Assembly: GCF_011682055.1 (NCBI RefSeq)
Contig: NZ_JAAQOM010000009.1
Span: 186,001 to 250,000 of the forward strand
Length of the DNA stretch: 64,000 nt
Source: Telluria antibiotica
GTDB lineage: Bacteria; Pseudomonadota; Gammaproteobacteria; Burkholderiales; Burkholderiaceae_D
Reading direction: 5' to 3'
Under the pieces are notes generated by a model. It did no database searches. It saw only the letters and a list, made by a program, of their open reading frames with translations, and was not told where the DNA came from. Shown piece by piece: positions 57,401 through 64,000 of this stretch; positions within the stretch are counted from its first letter, which is position 1, and every line of letters starts with the position of its first letter. The position numbers and the translations under genes were made by a program.

Positions 57401-59420
57401 GCGTCACCGCCGTCGCCACTTCACCGATCGCGCGCATCTGGTTCGTCAGGTTGGCCGCGAGCTGGTTGACGTTCTCCGTCAAGTCCTTCCACGTACCCGC
57501 GACACCGGACACGTTGGCCTGGCCGCCCAGCTTGCCCTCGGTACCCACCTCGCGCGCGACGCGGGTCACCTCCGATGCGAACGACGACAGCTGGTCCACC
57601 ATCACGTTGATGGTGTCCTTCAGTTCCAGGATCTCGCCCTTCACGTCCACGGTAATCTTCTTCGACAGGTCGCCGCGCGCCACGGCGGTGGTCACCGCCG
57701 CGATGTTACGCACCTGGCCCGTCAGGTTCGACGCCATGAAGTTCACGTTGTCGGTCAAGTCCTTCCACGTACCGCCGACGCCAGGCACGTATGCCTGGCC
57801 GCCCAGCTTACCTTCCGTACCCACCTCACGCGCCACGCGCGTCACTTCGGATGCGAACGACGACAGCTGGTCCACCATCACGTTGATGGTGTTCTTCAGT
57901 TCGAGAATCTCGCCCTTCACGTCCACCGTAATCTTCTTCGACAGGTCGCCGTTCGCCACGGCGGTGGTCACCTCCGCGATGTTACGCACCTGCGCCGTGA
58001 GGTTACCGGCCATCGAGTTCACGCCGTCCGTCAAGTCTTTCCACGTGCCCGCGACGCCGGGCACGTTCGCCTGGCCGCCCAGCTTACCTTCCGTACCGAC
58101 CTCCCTTGCGACGCGGGTCACCTCGGACGCGAAGGAGTTCAGCTGGTCCACCATCACGTTGATGGTGTTCTTCAGTTCGAGAATCTCGCCCTTCACGTCC
58201 ACCGTGATCTTCTTCGACAAGTCGCCGTTCGCCACGGCGGTCGTCACGTCCGCGATGTTACGCACCTGGCCCGTGAGGTTACCCGCCATCGAGTTCACGG
58301 AGTCGGTCAAGTCCTTCCACGTGCCCGCGACGCCCTTCACCTGCGCCTGTCCGCCCAGCTTGCCCTCGGTACCCACCTCACGCGCCACGCGGGTCACTTC
58401 GGATGCGAACGAGGACAGCTGGTCCACCATCACGTTGATGGTGTTCTTCAGTTCGAGAATCTCGCCCTTCACGTCCACCGTGATCTTTTTCGACAAGTCG
58501 CCGTTCGCCACGGCGGTCGTCACCGCGGCGATGTTACGCACCTGGCCCGTGAGGTTCGACGCCATGAAGTTCACGTTGTCGGTCAAGTCCTTCCACGTGC
58601 CGCCGACCCCGGGGACGTATGCCTGGCCGCCCAGCTTGCCCTCGGTACCCACCTCACGCGCCACGCGGGTCACCTCGGACGCGAAGGAACGCAGCTGGTC
58701 CACCATGACGTTGATCGTGTCTTTCAGTTGCAGGATCTCGCCGCGCACGTCCACCGTGATCTTCTTCGACAAGTCGCCGTTCGCCACGGCGGTCGTCACC
58801 TCCGCGATGTTACGCACCTGCGACGTCAGGTTACCCGCCATCGAGTTCACGGAGTCCGTCAAGTCCTTCCACGTGCCCGCGACACCCGGCACGTAGGCCT
58901 GGCCGCCCAGCTTGCCCTCGGTACCGACTTCCCTCGCCACGCGCGTCACCTCGGACGAGAACGACGACAGCTGTTCCACCATCGTGTTCGCGGTGGTCGC
59001 CGCGCGCAGGTACTGGCCCTTCAGCGGGTGGCCGTCCACCTCCAGCGCCATCGTCTGCGACAGGTCGCCCTTCGCCACGGCGCCGATGACGCGCGCCATT
59101 TCCGTCGTCGGGCGCACGAGGTCGTCGATCAGCGTATTGACGGAGCTGATGATCGTGGACCAGCCGCCCACGACGCCGGGCAGGGTGGCGCGCTGCGTCA
59201 GGTGGCCTTCGCGGCCCACGACGCGCGACACTTCCGTCACTGCCTCGACCATCTTTTCCTTGGTCTCGATGATGTCGTTCAGGGTGTCGGCGATCTTGCC
59301 GGACACGCCGGTCCAGTCGGACGGCATGCGCACGGAGAAGTCGCCCTTTTTCAGCGCCATCAGCGTGGACAGCAACAGCTTGACGTCGAGCTGTTCAGCC
59401 ATGTCGGTCATGTTATTCAT
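54492..59420 (-). CDS. Soluble poly-HAMP hybrid histidine kinase with GAF and three receivers
   Basis: 1642 residues, no membrane helix. Order: two to three divergent HAMP units (1-160), then six 92-residue tandem HAMP repeats each containing [12 protein letters not shown], an end HAMP, GAF (about 690-850), coiled-coil, HisKA with [10 protein letters not shown] (His949), HATPase_c with GTGLGLSI, and receivers with Asp1305, Asp1427 and Asp1574. No HPt domain follows the last receiver. It resembles group III fungal Nik1-type and bacterial poly-HAMP kinases, which respond to osmotic or similar cell stress. The coupled CheR-like gene follows. The start ATG at 59420 reads [13 protein letters not shown] codons at residues 4 and 7 are alternatives. 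Confidence 0.93.
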   Translation of the reverse strand: MNNMTDMAEQLDVKLLLSTLMALKKGDFSVRMPSDWTGVSGKIADTLNDIIETKEKMVEAVTEVSRVVGREGHLTQRATLPGVVGGWSTIISSVNTLIDDLVRPTTEMARVIGAVAKGDLSQTMALEVDGHPLKGQYLRAATTANTMVEQLSSFSSEVTRVAREVGTEGKLGGQAYVPGVAGTWKDLTDSVNSMAGNLTSQVRNIAEVTTAVANGDLSKKITVDVRGEILQLKDTINVMVDQLRSFASEVTRVAREVGTEGKLGGQAYVPGVGGTWKDLTDNVNFMASNLTGQVRNIAAVTTAVANGDLSKKITVDVKGEILELKNTINVMVDQLSSFASEVTRVAREVGTEGKLGGQAQVKGVAGTWKDLTDSVNSMAGNLTGQVRNIADVTTAVANGDLSKKITVDVKGEILELKNTINVMVDQLNSFASEVTRVAREVGTEGKLGGQANVPGVAGTWKDLTDGVNSMAGNLTAQVRNIAEVTTAVANGDLSKKITVDVKGEILELKNTINVMVDQLSSFASEVTRVAREVGTEGKLGGQAYVPGVGGTWKDLTDNVNFMASNLTGQVRNIAAVTTAVARGDLSKKITVDVKGEILELKDTINVMVDQLSSFASEVTRVAREVGTEGKLGGQANVSGVAGTWKDLTENVNQLAANLTNQMRAIGEVATAVTRGDLSRSIQVEARGEVSYLKDNINEMIRNLKETTQKNAQQDWLKTNLARFTRLLQGQRDLQAVTKLILSELAPLVSAHHGVFYMMDSQEADARLRMIASYGYRSSRKLPTSFLPGEGLVGQCALEKTRIWLTDVPRDYIVVSSGLGSAPPTNIVVLPILFEQQVKAVIEIASLDRFTETHLSFLDQLMESIGVVLNTIEANSRTESLLTQSQSLAQELQQTNQELAEKARLLSEQNIEVERKNREVEQAKLALEEKATQLALSSKYKSEFLANMSHELRTPLNSLLILAQQLSDNPEGNLSSKQVEFAKTIHGSGSDLLTLINDILDLSKIESGTVTLDVSEYRFSNLRNYVDRTFRHMAEAKHLGFAVELAENLPTAVMTDTTRLQQVLKNLLSNAFKFTSHGNVSLTISLVTSGWTADHPHLLHADAVLAFSVRDTGVGIPSDKLQLIFEAFQQADGSTARKYGGTGLGLSISRELARLLGGEIRVESTVNIGSTFTLYLPYNRAGFINYEQTRQPQPARLAPPQPQQSAVPAPMMLLEAEPEADTGGAVTSVALSDPSGGLVEYATMLDDRGLIVPGDPSVLIVEDDERFAKTLLEFAREKNFKGIVTHRGDSALSLARDYLPSAILLDIDLPDIDGFTVLDRLKRDPSTRHIPVHVMSSLRERERALRQGAISYINKPVSREMLQEEFKRIQKFLMGGKRSLLVVEDDMAQRESIVGLIGDSDVRIVTAEDGKAALEALAQQHFDCMVLDLTLPDISGFDLLDQIGKQRQLRDLPIVIYTAQELSRKEVTKLKRYAKTIVVKDARSPERLLDETALFLHRSQASLPETQRRMLEEIHAADGGLAGRKVLIVDDDLRNIFALSSLLERQQMQVLFAENGRDGIEVLEKDPTIEIVLMDIMMPEMDGYDTMRAIRRIPKFKSLPIITLTAKAMKGDRDKCIAAGASDYITKPVDVAQLLSMMRVWLH
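57420..58975. repeat. 276-base tandem repeat array coding HAMP units
   Basis: A conserved block beginning GTACC(C/G)AC starts at 57541, 57817, 58093, 58369, 58645 and 58921, an exact 276-base period matching the 92-residue HAMP unit. Copies are very similar at DNA level, with runs of identity over many tens of bases, so unequal recombination could change copy number in frame. Confidence 0.9.
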
Positions 59421-59570
59421 TGACTAGAAATCCTCGAGGTAGAAAAAGTACGGAAGGGCAGGGCACCGGCGGGCGCCGGGACGCGCGGACGTGAAGGCCG
59501 CGGGATCGGGATGTGGACGCGTGCAAGCAAAGTTTGACGGACACGTTTTGTTAAATGTCTGGAAGATGCA

Positions 59571-59598
59571 ACGATACTCTGGTGTCCAGTCAAGTCAA
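59571..59598 (-). promoter_or_regulatory. Candidate promoter of the poly-HAMP kinase gene
   Basis: Read on the minus strand: TTGACT (59598-59593), 16-base spacer, TATCGT (59576-59571). It lies about 150 bases before the start at 59420, leaving a long 5' leader. Confidence 0.4.
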
Positions 59599-59601
59599 GC
59601 A

Positions 59602-59614
59602 TAGGCAGTGCCTA
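59602..59614. promoter_or_regulatory. Palindrome upstream of the kinase promoter, candidate operator
   Basis: TAGGCAGTGCCTA is a perfect 6+1+6 palindrome. It sits three bases upstream of the predicted -35 (59593-59598), the position expected for an activator site. Confidence 0.4.
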
Positions 59615-59869
59615 CGCGACAAGAATGTTACAGACGCCACATAAACTTGCATTTTTGAAATTTTAAATGGACAATTCGCGCGAGGATAATAGAAAACCGC
59701 AGAGACCGGCGCACGATACGCTGACAGGCCCGTTCGAAGGTGTATCGGAACGACAACTGAGCAAACGCACGCACTCGCCTAAAATGAATAAAACGCCAAT
59801 TTTTCGTGCTTTTTGGTTACAACTCAACTAGCATATCGAGTGTCATTACAACAAGAGCGCGAGGAAGCC

Positions 59870-60601
59870 ATGAGGACCGTCGATTTAGACGAGTTGTTAC
59901 ATACTGACACCGCGTCCAGTTGGGGCGAAGCGCTGTTCGCCCTCGGCCGGCAGTATGGTTTTGACAAAGTCTTGTTCGGTATGTCGGGTTCGCGCCACGC
60001 CCGCCTCGAAAACGCGTTTACCCAAACCAATTACCCGACAAAATGGCGAGAACGTTACGACGCCGAACGTTTCGCGTACGTCGACCCCATCGTCAGCCAT
60101 TGCATGGCCAGCACCTTGCCGCTCGTGTGGCAGCCGGACATGTTTCGCAGCCCGGTCCAGCGTTCGCTGTACGAGGAAGCCTGCAGCCACGGCATCCGTG
60201 CAGGCGTCTCGTTTCCGATCCATGGTCCGAACGGGGAATTCGGCTTGTTGAGCTTTGCCGTCGACACGGCGGCCGACGGCGCGTTCGTGCGCGACGTCGC
60301 GAGCATGTTGCCCGACCTGGCCCTCGTGCGCGACTATGCGTTCGCGTCGGGCGTGCGGTTCTGCCCCCCGCCGGCGCAGGAGGCGGCTCCGCGCCTCACC
60401 CCGCGTGAGCTGGAAGTGCTCAACTGGGTGATGGTAGGCAAATCGTCGTGGGAAATTTCAAAGATCACCGGCTGCTCCGAGGCGACGGTGAACTTCCATA
60501 TGGGAAATATCCGGCAGAAGTTCAACGTCAACACCCGGCAACAGGCGGTTGTGAGGGCAATTTCTTTGGGGTTGATTACCCCAGAAGATCACCATCGTTG
60601 A
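59870..60601 (+). CDS. LuxR-family quorum-sensing regulator with autoinducer-binding domain
   Basis: 243 residues. The N-terminal autoinducer-binding domain keeps all six residues conserved in acyl-homoserine-lactone receptors: Trp59, Tyr63, Asp72, Pro73, Trp87 and Gly112. The C-terminal GerE domain has LTPRELEVLNW with Glu180, Leu184 and Gly190. It should bind an acyl-homoserine lactone and then DNA. The ATG at 59870 follows GAGGAAG. Downstream and convergent lies an RsaL-like gene, overlapping its 3' end by 26 bases. No luxI-type synthase is found in the window, so it behaves as a solo receptor here. Confidence 0.9.
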   Translation: MRTVDLDELLHTDTASSWGEALFALGRQYGFDKVLFGMSGSRHARLENAFTQTNYPTKWRERYDAERFAYVDPIVSHCMASTLPLVWQPDMFRSPVQRSLYEEACSHGIRAGVSFPIHGPNGEFGLLSFAVDTAADGAFVRDVASMLPDLALVRDYAFASGVRFCPPPAQEAAPRLTPRELEVLNWVMVGKSSWEISKITGCSEATVNFHMGNIRQKFNVNTRQQAVVRAISLGLITPEDHHR

Positions 60602-60848
60602 GTTTGCCGTTGACATAAAGTTTCAACAGCAGGGCGACCGGGGCCGGAATGGCGAGGCCCGTTTCGAAGCGGCTGCCGCTCGATTGGGTGACGCCGAAGC
60701 GGCCCCAGAATTTTTCCTGGCTCTCCCGTCTGCTGATCCGATATTTCTTCAGATCACTGACGGAGGGCGCCAGGGATGCGGACGGTTTCATCAGGGTACC
60801 TGCCAACGGTTCCCGCAGGCTTGCTTCGGTAACGAAATCATTAGCCAT
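60576..60848 (-). CDS. RsaL-like HTH repressor
   Basis: 90 residues. Residues 36-90 (RRESQEKFWGRFGVTQSSGS and following RFETG ... PVALLLKLYVNG) closely match the tetrahelical HTH of Pseudomonas RsaL, which represses the luxI-type gene divergent from it. In Pseudomonas the order is lasR, convergent rsaL, divergent lasI; the first two are preserved here, the third is missing. GGAGGA precedes the ATG at 60848. The family also has non-RsaL members with the same HTH, so the name is a strong guess and not proven. Confidence 0.78.
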   Translation of the reverse strand: MANDFVTEASLREPLAGTLMKPSASLAPSVSDLKKYRISRRESQEKFWGRFGVTQSSGSRFETGLAIPAPVALLLKLYVNGKLNDGDLLG

Positions 60849-60911
60849 CGCCGCTCCTCCATGGAAAGATGTGTAGGAGACAAGTATTCCATGCAACATT
60901 CATTTGGCGTC

Positions 60912-60927
60912 CTAGCAGACCTGCTAG
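60912..60927. promoter_or_regulatory. lux-box-like palindrome upstream of the RsaL-like gene
   Basis: CTAGCAGACCTGCTAG is a perfect 7+2+7 inverted repeat and fits the CT-N12-AG pattern of LuxR-type binding sites. It is centred 71 bases before the ATG of the RsaL-like gene. In a lasR-rsaL-lasI type locus this is where the bidirectional rsaL/luxI control region would be. Confidence 0.6.
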
Positions 60928-61013
60928 TTCACGGGCACATCTTCCGGTAGATGGATATTGAAAACTGATGGTTACATGCGAAACATCCCGGTGGCGCGTT
61001 AAAAACGTCGCCT

Positions 61014-63053
61014 TTAGTTGAGCTGGCTCAACATAAATGCGTACGTCAGCGCCCACATCGTGGCCGTCTGTTCGTTGTTCGCCGCACCCGCGTGACCGCC
61101 TTCCGTGTTTTCCCAGTACAGGACGTCGTGGCCCTGCTCGCGCATCCGCGCCGCCATCTTGCGGGCGTGGGCCGGGTGGACGCGGTCGTCGCGGGTGGAC
61201 GTCGTGAACAGCACGCGCGGGTAGTGCCGGCGAGCCGCGACGTTGTGGTACGGCGAGTAGCGGGCGAGGTACGCCCACTCGGCAGGTTCGTCCGGATCGC
61301 CGTATTCGCCGATCCACGATGCGCCGGCCAATAACTCGTGGTAGCGGCGCATGTCCAGCAGCGGCACCTGGCAAGCGACGGCGCCGAACAGGTCCGGGCG
61401 CTGCGTGAGTGCGGCGCCGACGAGCAGGCCGCCGTTGCTGCCGCCCATGATGCCCAGGTGGCGCGGCTGCGTGATGCCGCGGCGGACAAGGTCCTCGGCG
61501 ACGGCGAGGAAGTCGTCGAACGCGTTCTGCCGGTTTTCCTTCAGGGCGGCCTGGTGCCAGCGCGGGCCGAACTCGCCGCCGCCGCGGATGTTCGCCAGCA
61601 CGTACACGCCGCCCTGCGCGAGCCACGCCTCGCCAGTCACGCCGCTGTAGAACGGCGTCAGCGACACTTCGAAGCCGCCGTAGCCGTACAGTAGCGTGGG
61701 ATGCGTGCCGTCCAGCGGGACATCCTTGCGCATCACGACGAAATACGGGACGTTCGTGCCGTCCGGCGAGCGCGCCGCGAACTGGCTGACGGCATACGGC
61801 GCCGCGTCGAAGAACGCCGGCATGGATTTCAGCAGGGTGCGCGCATCGCTGCCGGCGTCCATCAGGTACAGGCTGCTCGGCGTGAGGAAGTCCGTGACGG
61901 TCAGGAACACCCGGTCCGATTCGTATTCGTCGACAGCGGACACGTGCAGCGCACCCATCCCAGGCACCGCCACGTCGCGACGCTGCCAGCGGTCGCCCGC
62001 GCGGTGCCACTCGACGACGCGGTTCTTGACGTTGTCCAGGATCGTCACGAACAGCGCCGTGCGCGTCGCGGCGATGCCGTCCAGCGACGTCGTCGACGAT
62101 GGTTCGAACAGGACGTCGAAGTCGCGCGCGCCCGCCATGAAGCGGTCGAAGCCGATGGCGAGCAGGGCGCCCTGCGGCCACGTGCGGTCCGCTATCGTCC
62201 AGTCGGAGCGCAGTTCGACGATCAACTGGTCGCGCAGCGCGAACGCGTTCGCGTCCGCCGGCTTGGCGATCGGGGTCAGGCGGCCGTCGCCTGCATCGCG
62301 CAGGAACAGTTCGCTCGTGTAGAAATCGACCTGGCGCAGCACGAACTGGCGCGTGTGGCCGGGCGTCGGGTCCACCCAGGCGGACGCGGACAAGTCGTCC
62401 GGTTGCGCCGCGTAGACGAGGGTTGCTTCTCCCAGCGGCGTGCCGCGGCGCCAGGCCTTCACCACCCGTGGGTAGCCCGACGTCGTCATCGAGTCGGGCC
62501 CGAAGTCGGTGGCGACGAACAGCGTGTCCGCATCGATCCAGCCGACGCTCGTCTTCGCTTCCGGCAGGGTAAAGCCGCCGTCGACGAACGCGCGCGCGGC
62601 CACGTCGAATTCGCGCACGACATGGGCATCGCCGCCGCCGCGCGACAGCGAGACGAGGCAGCGCGTGCCGTGCGGTTCCAGGAATGAAACGCCCGCCCAG
62701 ACCCAGTTCTCCCCTTCTCCGCGGGCGAGGGCGTCCAGGTCCAATACCGTTTCCCACGCCGGCTGCGGCTTGCGGTACGCGTCCAAGGTCGTGCGGCGCC
62801 AGATGCCACGTTCGTGGTCGGCATCGCGCCAGAAATTATAGAAGCGGCCGTCGTGGTGACCGACGTAGGGGATGCGGTCGCGCGCATCGAGGATCGTCTT
62901 CAGCCGCGCGCGCAGCGCGGCGTAGCCGGGCAGCGCAGTCAGCTCGCGCTCCGTTTCCGCGTTGCGGTCGCGCACCCAGTCGAGGGCCCGCTCCGAATCG
63001 ACGTCTTCCAGCCACAGCCACGGGTCGTCCTCGCTCTTGTCCGCCGCGCGCAT
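61014..63053 (-). CDS. Prolyl oligopeptidase family serine peptidase
   Basis: 679 residues, family S9A. The N-terminal beta-propeller contains FYNFWRDADHERGIWRR, and the alpha/beta hydrolase domain has nucleophile Ser539 in GIMGGSNGGLLVG, the Asp in TSTRDDRVHPAH and the His in EGGHAGAAN. No signal peptide, so cytosolic. It cleaves peptides after proline or similar residues. The ATG at 63053 has AAGGA six bases upstream; an ATG two codons earlier directly abuts that site and is less likely. It occupies the place where a luxI would be expected relative to the RsaL-like gene. Confidence 0.92.
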   Translation of the reverse strand: MRAADKSEDDPWLWLEDVDSERALDWVRDRNAETERELTALPGYAALRARLKTILDARDRIPYVGHHDGRFYNFWRDADHERGIWRRTTLDAYRKPQPAWETVLDLDALARGEGENWVWAGVSFLEPHGTRCLVSLSRGGGDAHVVREFDVAARAFVDGGFTLPEAKTSVGWIDADTLFVATDFGPDSMTTSGYPRVVKAWRRGTPLGEATLVYAAQPDDLSASAWVDPTPGHTRQFVLRQVDFYTSELFLRDAGDGRLTPIAKPADANAFALRDQLIVELRSDWTIADRTWPQGALLAIGFDRFMAGARDFDVLFEPSSTTSLDGIAATRTALFVTILDNVKNRVVEWHRAGDRWQRRDVAVPGMGALHVSAVDEYESDRVFLTVTDFLTPSSLYLMDAGSDARTLLKSMPAFFDAAPYAVSQFAARSPDGTNVPYFVVMRKDVPLDGTHPTLLYGYGGFEVSLTPFYSGVTGEAWLAQGGVYVLANIRGGGEFGPRWHQAALKENRQNAFDDFLAVAEDLVRRGITQPRHLGIMGGSNGGLLVGAALTQRPDLFGAVACQVPLLDMRRYHELLAGASWIGEYGDPDEPAEWAYLARYSPYHNVAARRHYPRVLFTTSTRDDRVHPAHARKMAARMREQGHDVLYWENTEGGHAGAANNEQTATMWALTYAFMLSQLN

Positions 63054-63161
63054 AAGCATTCCTTATTGTTGAGCTCGCCAATCCGGCCCGATTCATCCAT
63101 ACTAGCAAAATTCTAAAAATTTCCGCACGACAATATCTGTTGTCAGATTGGGGCCTTCGAC

Positions 63162-64000
63162 ATGGCGGACATTGCATCGCGCAACACGGGACCGGGCGCC
63201 GCATGCTGGGCAGGCGCCAGCGTGCTCGCCCTCGCCGTGGGAACCGGCGTCTACCTGGGTACGGCGCATGCGGTCGACGTGGCCGCGCGGGCCCGCTTCG
63301 ACCACCTGGCGCGCAGCGGCAAGCTGCAGCTGGATGGCGCCGTGCGTGCCTATGCGGACGTCGTGCGCGGGCTGGCCGGCATGTTCGAGGCGAACGGCGG
63401 CACCGCGACGCGGCTGCAGTTCCATCGCTACGTCGAGGCGCTCGGCGTGGCCGAACACTATCCCGCGCTCGAATCCGTGAACTTCGCGGCCTACGTCGAG
63501 GATGGGGCGCGCGACGCGTTCGTCGCGGCCGTCCGCGCGGACCGCAGCCTCGACCCGGCCGGCTATCCGGATTTCGCGATCCGGCCCGCCGGGCATCGGC
63601 CGTCGCACACGGTGCTCACCTACCTGGAACCGCTGCTGCCGGAAAAATTCGGCGTCGACCTGACGGCCGGGGCGCCCGTCGCCGCCCAGACGATGGCGCG
63701 CACGCGCGACAGCGGACGCATGGCGGCGTCGGGCAAGCCCGTCGTCGTGGAGCAACCCGTGCGCCACCTGGGCATGGGCTTGCGCGCGCCCGTCTACCGC
63801 GTGACGGCCGGCGGCACCGTGCCGGTCGACGTCGAAGGGCGGCGCGCGGCGTATGTAGGATCGGTGGGCATCGGCTTTTCCGTGCCGGCGCTCGTGCGGG
63901 GCGCATTGCCGGATGCTGTCGGCCGTCCCGTCGCGCTGCAGTTGTACGCGGCGGCCGCGGCCGACGCTGCAGGGCCGCTGGCCGTGAACGGGGCGGACAG
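63162..64000 (+). CDS. CHASE-domain membrane sensor, N-terminal part
   Basis: Open from ATG 63162 to the window edge (279 codons and two bases) with no stop. A membrane helix spans about residues 13-36 (WAGASVLALAVGTGVYLG). A CHASE sensor follows: YADVVRGLAGMFEANGG, FHRYVEALGVAEHYPALESVNFAAYV (in part), YLEPLLPEKFGVDL. CHASE domains sense small ligands outside the cell and are joined to histidine kinases or GGDEF/EAL output; the output lies beyond the window. It is divergent from the peptidase gene. Confidence 0.8.
   Translation, partial: MADIASRNTGPGAACWAGASVLALAVGTGVYLGTAHAVDVAARARFDHLARSGKLQLDGAVRAYADVVRGLAGMFEANGGTATRLQFHRYVEALGVAEHYPALESVNFAAYVEDGARDAFVAAVRADRSLDPAGYPDFAIRPAGHRPSHTVLTYLEPLLPEKFGVDLTAGAPVAAQTMARTRDSGRMAASGKPVVVEQPVRHLGMGLRAPVYRVTAGGTVPVDVEGRRAAYVGSVGIGFSVPALVRGALPDAVGRPVALQLYAAAAADAAGPLAVNGAD

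Larger units (their letters stand above)
59421..59869. other. Divergent intergenic region between poly-HAMP kinase and luxR
   Basis: 449 bases. The first 100 are GC-rich leader of the kinase; the rest, from about 59520, is AT-rich. It holds a candidate kinase promoter and a 13-base palindrome. No gene is seen in it. A TTG-led extension of luxR from 59813 is judged non-coding because the ATG at 59870 has a proper ribosome site. Confidence 0.65.

Noticed and set aside
57420..58975. Regular repeats that could look like a CRISPR or satellite array
   Set aside because: The period is 276 bases and units code for HAMP domains in frame; no spacers of unique sequence.
54102..59423. A 1773-codon open frame on the plus strand opposite the poly-HAMP kinase
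   Set aside because: It is the antisense of a highly biased, clearly conserved kinase gene; its translation is His/Arg/Gln-rich and repeats with the same 276-base period, as expected of a shadow frame.
59813..59869. Longer luxR starting at TTG 59813
   Set aside because: The added 19 residues have no counterpart in LuxR receptors, and ATG 59870 has a good ribosome site.
60849..61013. A short or decayed luxI gene on the plus strand
   Set aside because: All plus-strand frames here are short and show no synthase motifs; the peptidase gene follows at once on the other strand.

Overview
The window is GC-rich, densely packed chromosomal DNA from a Gram-negative bacterium. The gene families present (a full Tad/Flp pilus locus, GspF-like TadB and TadC, a twin-arginine molybdoenzyme, CHASE/PAS/GGDEF and hybrid histidine kinases, M1 and prolyl-oligopeptidase exopeptidases, short-chain CHR chromate transporters) best fit a Burkholderiales member, probably Oxalobacteraceae of the Massilia/Duganella type. 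That placement is an inference from codon use and gene repertoire, not from a marker gene. No rRNA, tRNA, CRISPR array, transposase or integrase was found.

Layout. 1-5.0 kb: tail of a SET-domain methyltransferase, pncB, a small exported protein, a hybrid sensor kinase, and an AT-rich gap in front of a LuxR-type regulator whose receiver domain lacks the phosphoacceptor Asp. 5.0-15.2 kb: a minus-strand Tad pilus operon (tadV, cpaB/rcpC, rcpA, a small lipoprotein, flp, tadG, two TadE-like genes, tadZ, tadA, tadB, tadC). 15.4-24.4 kb: small-molecule enzymes (BBE-type flavoenzyme, Asp/Glu racemase, LysR with divergent GST, PNPOx-like protein, topoisomerase IB, Na+/H+ antiporter, creatininase-like protein). 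24.4-30.8 kb: second hybrid kinase, an aminotransferase-like protein with Gln at the PLP-lysine position, pncA and a TPR-methyltransferase. Two REP-like inverted-repeat pairs sit in the two larger convergent gaps here. 30.7-37.0 kb: two-subunit molybdenum hydroxylase, PAS-GGDEF diguanylate cyclase, CsgG-like protein. 37.3-41.0 kb: a stress-type cluster (erythromycin esterase family, SRPBCC protein, phosphoribosyltransferase, Hsp20) with a sigma-32-like promoter before hsp20. 41.3-44.1 kb: S-formylglutathione hydrolase, paired chromate transporters and two very small proteins. 44.1-47.0 kb: a UvrD-family helicase flanked on both sides by diverged copies of one AT-rich repeat, each carrying three DnaA-box-like 9-mers at identical spacing. 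47.0-53.6 kb: sirtuin and HD phosphohydrolase, glpD, M1 aminopeptidase, GST. 53.6-59.4 kb: degenerate CheR-like protein downstream of a 1642-residue soluble poly-HAMP hybrid kinase. 59.9-63.1 kb: a quorum-sensing-type LuxR, a convergent RsaL-like repressor with a lux-box-like palindrome in its promoter region but no luxI, then a prolyl oligopeptidase. The window ends inside a CHASE-domain sensor gene.

Together the region is strong in signal transduction (four sensor kinases or sensor-like proteins, a diguanylate cyclase, three LuxR/LysR regulators) next to surface adhesion (Tad pilus) and detoxification functions. Strongest leads: the luxR-rsaL locus apparently missing its synthase; the paired DnaA-box repeats bracketing a helicase; the Lys-to-Gln aminotransferase-like protein; and two degenerate signalling proteins (pseudo-receiver LuxR, CheR-like) beside the pilus operon and the poly-HAMP kinase.
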